Part shown: positions 6,591-9,020 of the stretch, in pieces
How positions within the stretch are numbered: position 1 is the first letter of the stretch
Layout: each line of letters begins with the position of its first letter
NCBI RefSeq assembly: GCF_030382115.1
Contig: NZ_JAUDRJ010000003.1
Coordinates: forward strand, 4,546,316 to 4,555,335
DNA: 9,020 bases
Direction: 5' to 3'
From: Nostoc sp. GT001
Lineage (GTDB): Bacteria > Cyanobacteriota > Cyanobacteriia > Cyanobacteriales > Nostocaceae
The notes under the pieces: generated by a model
Database searches by the model: none
Seen by the model: only the letters and a program-made list of their open reading frames with translations
Told to the model about the DNA's origin: nothing
Program-made: the position numbers and the translations under genes

Positions 6591-7352
6591 TTAATCCAGA
6601 TTATCTGGATCTATTCCCAGCGCTCTTAATTGTTCCGTCAATTGTTGCACCCGTTGTTCTGCAATTTGAGCGCGTTGTGCTTCTTGTTGAGCGCGTTGTG
6701 CTTCTTGTTGAGCGCGTTGTGTCTCTTGTTGAGCGCGTTGTGTCTCTTGTTTGACTTGTTCTGCGGGCGTGAGATACCGTTGTCCTTGCTCATCATACCA
6801 ATACATCCATTCCCGCGTTACGCCGCAATAGTTGCCCCTTTCGCAACCAATTCCTAAGCCAATTTCTGGTAGCCAAACAGGGTTTCCCTCTTGCAATTCA
6901 TATTTACCATTAACTAACTTATGTACTTCCAGATGCGGTTTGCGGCGGCGACGAGAGGAATAAATTACGTAATAAAGTACACCCAAAGCCTCATATTCAG
7001 CCAATTTAGTAGTATATTCCTTGCGATAATTTTGGGAAACTACTTCTAGCACGAAAATCGGTACAACATTTTCATCCCACAGCACATAACTGGGACGCAG
7101 TTCCTCATCATAAAACCGCTCTACCCCTAAGCTCAAAAACCCATCTGGCACAATTGGTGGTTTATCTGGGTGATAATAAATACCCATATCTATGCCAAAC
7201 AACCAGTCCATGCGTTCTGACCAAAGTATCAGCAGGATCGCCTTCAGCAAGCCTGGTATTAATTCTTGTAGTTCATTATCCACAGGCGTTTCATCAGAGT
7301 CTGGTAGTTCCTCGGCTGAGGGCAAGTACCTTGGCAAGTTGTACTCTAACAT
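6591..7352 (-). CDS. Uma2 family endonuclease (DUF820) with Gln-rich coiled-coil C terminus
   Basis: A second Uma2-type protein, 253 residues, clearly divergent from the one at 4792. Candidate catalytic residues are D70 (PPIVPDGFLSLG), E103 (IFVLEVVSQN) and K116 (YTTKLAEYEALGV), the classical Uma2 spacing. The stretch SSRRRRKPHLEV (132-143) is basic. After MYWYDEQGQRYLTPAEQ comes a heptad region: QETQRAQ twice and QEAQRAQ twice, ending LRALGIDPDNLD. Start: the frame reaches a TTG at 7367, but the ATG at 7352 has GGGGA (7365-7361 on minus) with an 8-nt spacer, so it is chosen. A perfect TATAAT lies 43 bp upstream, so the gene probably has its own promoter. The Asp, Glu and Lys are all present, so it may be an active nuclease, but no target is known. 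Confidence 0.88.
   Translation of the reverse strand: MLEYNLPRYLPSAEELPDSDETPVDNELQELIPGLLKAILLILWSERMDWLFGIDMGIYYHPDKPPIVPDGFLSLGVERFYDEELRPSYVLWDENVVPIFVLEVVSQNYRKEYTTKLAEYEALGVLYYVIYSSRRRRKPHLEVHKLVNGKYELQEGNPVWLPEIGLGIGCERGNYCGVTREWMYWYDEQGQRYLTPAEQVKQETQRAQQETQRAQQEAQRAQQEAQRAQIAEQRVQQLTEQLRALGIDPDNLD
6668..6751 (-). repeat. Four 21-bp tandem repeats encoding coiled-coil heptads
   Basis: The units 6668-6688, 6689-6709, 6710-6730 and 6731-6751 read on plus as GAGCGCGTTGTG followed by CTTCTTGTT or TCTCTTGTT. The first two and the last two are identical pairs, which suggests recent unit duplication. They encode QEAQRAQ and QETQRAQ. Confidence 0.85.
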
Positions 7353-7360
7353 GGCTGGTT

Positions 7361-7365
7361 TCCCC
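7361..7365 (-). promoter_or_regulatory. Ribosome binding site deciding the second Uma2 start
   Basis: GGGGA on the minus strand with an 8-nt spacer before the ATG at 7352. It supports this start over the TTG at 7367. Confidence 0.6.
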
Positions 7366-7394
7366 AAAACTCAAAGGATATTTGGCTCACCAGA

Positions 7395-7400
7395 ATTATA
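7395..7400 (-). promoter_or_regulatory. -10 box for the second Uma2 gene
   Basis: A perfect TATAAT reads on minus, 43 bp before the ATG at 7352. The best -35 candidate is AAGACA with a 19-bp spacer, which is poor, so the -10 box is the main evidence. Transcription would start near 7388. Confidence 0.4.
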
Positions 7401-7459
7401 GCGATTTATCTGCTAGCGATGTCTTCGCAGAAATCAGTCGTTAGTGCATATTTTTGTTC

Positions 7460-7587
7460 TAGGGACTTCCAAATAAAAAAATACTCAACTACTTCTTGTG
7501 GGGTGGGCAACATGAGCGCCCATATAAAAGGGCGCTCATGTTGCCCACCCCACAAGATTGGGTAATTTATTTGTTGGAAGTTCTCTA
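7460..7587. mobile_element. MITE-like palindromic element
   Basis: A non-coding element of about 122-128 bp, almost fully palindromic. The ends are GGGACTTCCAA (7462-7472) and, in reverse, GAACTTCCAA (7583-7574). Both are followed inward by a similar AT-rich stretch (AAATAAA...TAC.CAA). The core is a perfect 28-bp stem (7494-7521 and 7530-7557) around an 8-nt loop (ATATAAAA). It is flanked by TCTA on both sides (7458-7461 and 7584-7587), which includes a TA dinucleotide. Terminal inverted repeats, small size, no gene and flanking duplications fit a miniature transposable element; a TA target would fit the IS630/Tc1 group. It fills most of the gap between two minus-strand genes. Confidence 0.6.
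7494..7557. repeat. Perfect 28-bp inverted repeat (core hairpin of the MITE-like element)
   Basis: The left arm is TCTTGTGGGGTGGGCAACAT (7494-7513) followed by GAGCGCCC (7514-7521). The right arm (7530-7557) is its exact reverse complement; the loop is 8 nt. It lies 92 bp after the stop of the PRC-barrel gene on minus and could end or protect that transcript. Confidence 0.9.
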
Positions 7588-7649
7588 CCTAATTTACTTG
7601 CAGACGATAAATAAATATCTTGACCTTTTTGATTATTTTATGGCCAAAG

Positions 7650-9020
7650 TCACAAGAACGATTTGGATTCAAGTTGCGATCGCCCATTACCATGATGCAC
7701 TAAGGCTGCTGTTCCATGTTCTGAAGCACGTAACTCTTTGTCAGAGATTTGTGGCTCCTTGCTATAGACTGAACTTAGTAAGATATTCAGAACTCCACTT
7801 GTTTCAGCTTGGCTGACGGCGCGATGTGTAATCAATTCACCTACATTCAATATCACGTTGTCTTCTGGGTCAAGAATGACACGGGTAACTGGACGACCCA
7901 ATGCTTGTTCAATCCGTTGATTTTTCATTGCCTGTCTGCTGCGTCCTTGTAACTTTTCTGCCTTCGCTTTCAAGGCTTGCCAGAAAGTGTTGAGATTCTC
8001 TTGAGCGATGCTTACTCGATCGTCCAGTTGAACTTTGTTTTCTAACCATCTGTCACTTGCAGTAGAACGGACTGCGGTTGCCAGATTCAGACCGACAGCG
8101 TTGAGCAATTCTGCTTCTTTACCGTAAATCTGAGCGCGATCGACAAGGGATTCTGTCACAATCTGCCCAGATGCCGCAATAATTAAGCCATCGTCAGTAC
8201 GCACTGTTCGCAGGACTCTACGCCCTCTTGCCTGCTGGATCGCTACATTTGCTGCCAAGGAATCAACTGAGTAACGCAGACTAGCGGCGCTGCTCTGAGT
8301 TACGCTGCCAATTCGATTGCCAACAGATGCTGTTGCTGCTTGTAAATTGCGGCTGATGTTGGCAGTCAGACTGCCACCCGTGGCTCGATAGAGTTCATCA
8401 AGGATGCCCAGGCGATCGGCTGCTTCTGCATTTACTAGGGTAACTTCTTGACCCTTTAGTAGCAGTACATTCCCATCTGGAGTCAACACATCCCGCTCGA
8501 GACGCTTGCCAATCACATATACTTTTTGTTCGGCAGGATCGACCAAATTGTTAGTCAGAGAAGCAGTTGCATCTCGATTGAAGTCTTGTAGTTTGCTGCT
8601 AGTAGCATCAGTTGCAGCTTGCAATTGCTCACCTGCATTCTGGCTTGCTGACTGTAGCCCGCGGTTCACTTTCTCTACCGAGCTTTGTAGTTGTTCATTC
8701 ACAGTTTGAGCTGCTGTTTGCAGTCTGCGGTTAGTAGTCTGGGCCGAGTCCTGCAATTTATCTCCAGTTGCCTGAACGGCTCCTCGGATACCACCAACCT
8801 GTTCTTCCATCAATTGAGCAATTTCTGGAGGTACAAAAGCAACATCATCACCAATTTTCAGTGTTTCGCTAGCAGGAACAAACGATCGCCCCGAATAAGC
8901 ATCGGCAAATACACCGCCAGAAACTTCATATCCTTCCACCAGTCCACTATGCTCATCAAAGAACAAATCGACCAATCCACCGAGATAAAGTCCCTCTGTA
9001 GTTAGAATTTTCTTTTTTTC
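7650..9020 (-). CDS. PRC-barrel protein with hendecad helices and three beta modules, N-terminus outside window
   Basis: The frame stays open to the window edge (first visible residues EKKILTTEGLYLGGLVDLFF), so the gene is partial; an apparent start at 8975 is only an internal TTG. Visible residues 1-65 form a PRC-barrel domain (VEGYEVSGGVFADAYSGRSF, ETLKIGDDVAFVPP), a fold found in photosynthetic reaction-centre H subunits and in RimM. Residues 89-154 are six 11-residue repeats, each starting LQ, predicted as a long amphipathic helix. Three related modules of about 44 residues follow, beginning GKRLERDVLTPDGN (171), GRRVLRTVRTDDGL (266) and GRPVTRVILDPEDN (375). Further helices separate them, including three more 11-residue units (226-258). 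No signal peptide can be judged. The function is unknown; a scaffold or membrane-surface role is inference from the amphipathic helices. It ends with TGA, 63 bp from the MITE-like element. Confidence 0.85.
   Translation of the reverse strand, partial: EKKKILTTEGLYLGGLVDLFFDEHSGLVEGYEVSGGVFADAYSGRSFVPASETLKIGDDVAFVPPEIAQLMEEQVGGIRGAVQATGDKLQDSAQTTNRRLQTAAQTVNEQLQSSVEKVNRGLQSASQNAGEQLQAATDATSSKLQDFNRDATASLTNNLVDPAEQKVYVIGKRLERDVLTPDGNVLLLKGQEVTLVNAEAADRLGILDELYRATGGSLTANISRNLQAATASVGNRIGSVTQSSAASLRYSVDSLAANVAIQQARGRRVLRTVRTDDGLIIAASGQIVTESLVDRAQIYGKEAELLNAVGLNLATAVRSTASDRWLENKVQLDDRVSIAQENLNTFWQALKAKAEKLQGRSRQAMKNQRIEQALGRPVTRVILDPEDNVILNVGELITHRAVSQAETSGVLNILLSSVYSKEPQISDKELRASEHGTAALVHHGNGRSQLESKSFL
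8559..8756 (-). repeat. Six 11-residue (33-bp) LQ repeats in the PRC-barrel protein
   Basis: The units are LQDSAQTTNRR, LQTAAQTVNEQ, LQSSVEKVNRG, LQSASQNAGEQ, LQAATDATSSK and LQDFNRDATAS, with no gaps. A strict 11-residue period is typical of hendecad or apolipoprotein/LEA-like amphipathic helices. The DNA units are diverged, so the period is kept by selection rather than by recent copying. Confidence 0.85.

Noticed and set aside
6630..6857. Plus-strand frame encoding a Leu/Cys-rich, membrane-like repeat protein
   Set aside because: It is the opposite-strand reading of the Uma2 heptad repeats; the Uma2 frame has clear family motifs and a ribosome site.
7496..7816. Plus-strand frame of 106 residues starting inside the MITE-like hairpin
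   Set aside because: It overlaps the palindrome and the 3' end of the PRC-barrel gene and shows no recognisable motif.
8691..9005. Plus-strand frame of 104 residues opposite the PRC-barrel gene
   Set aside because: The opposite frame encodes a clear PRC-barrel domain and 11-residue repeats; this one has no family features.

Overview
The window looks like chromosomal DNA of a filamentous, Nostoc/Anabaena-like cyanobacterium. The signs are four copies of the octamer GCGATCGC (HIP1, at 2840, 3617, 4900 and 7676), intergenic short repeats of the kind common in these genomes, two Uma2-type nuclease genes, and protein families typical of the group. No RNA gene, CRISPR array or transposase gene was seen.

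Layout: (1) 1-417, plus strand: the 3' end of pnp (polynucleotide phosphorylase), followed by a repeat-rich gap with two hairpins and a heptamer/palindrome repeat. (2) 575-4642, minus strand: a large NACHT NTPase with a C-terminal array of about thirteen near-identical 34-residue HEAT-like repeats, followed 18 bp later by a small HicB-like protein, probably in one transcript. (3) 4792-5553, plus strand: a Uma2 nuclease gene, divergent from the NACHT gene across a short gap that holds an inverted repeat. Its stop codon lies inside a short dispersed repeat. (4) 5632-6486, plus strand: a methyltransferase-HIT fusion whose HIT motif has Ser in place of the central His. (5) 6591-7352, minus strand: a second Uma2 nuclease gene with its own promoter. 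(6) about 7460-7587: a non-coding, almost fully palindromic MITE-like element with a 28-bp perfect stem. (7) 7650-9020, minus strand: a PRC-barrel protein, cut by the window edge, with 11-residue helical repeats and three copies of a small beta module.

Functionally, the ends (pnp and the PRC-barrel protein) look like ordinary chromosome. The middle (NACHT-HEAT, HicB-like, Uma2, MT-HIT, Uma2) looks like an accessory segment. NACHT-HEAT proteins are STAND-type signal NTPases, and relatives act in bacterial anti-phage defence, but nothing here proves that these neighbours work together. The points most worth checking are the repeat array with its variable positions, the altered HIT active site and the MITE-like palindrome.
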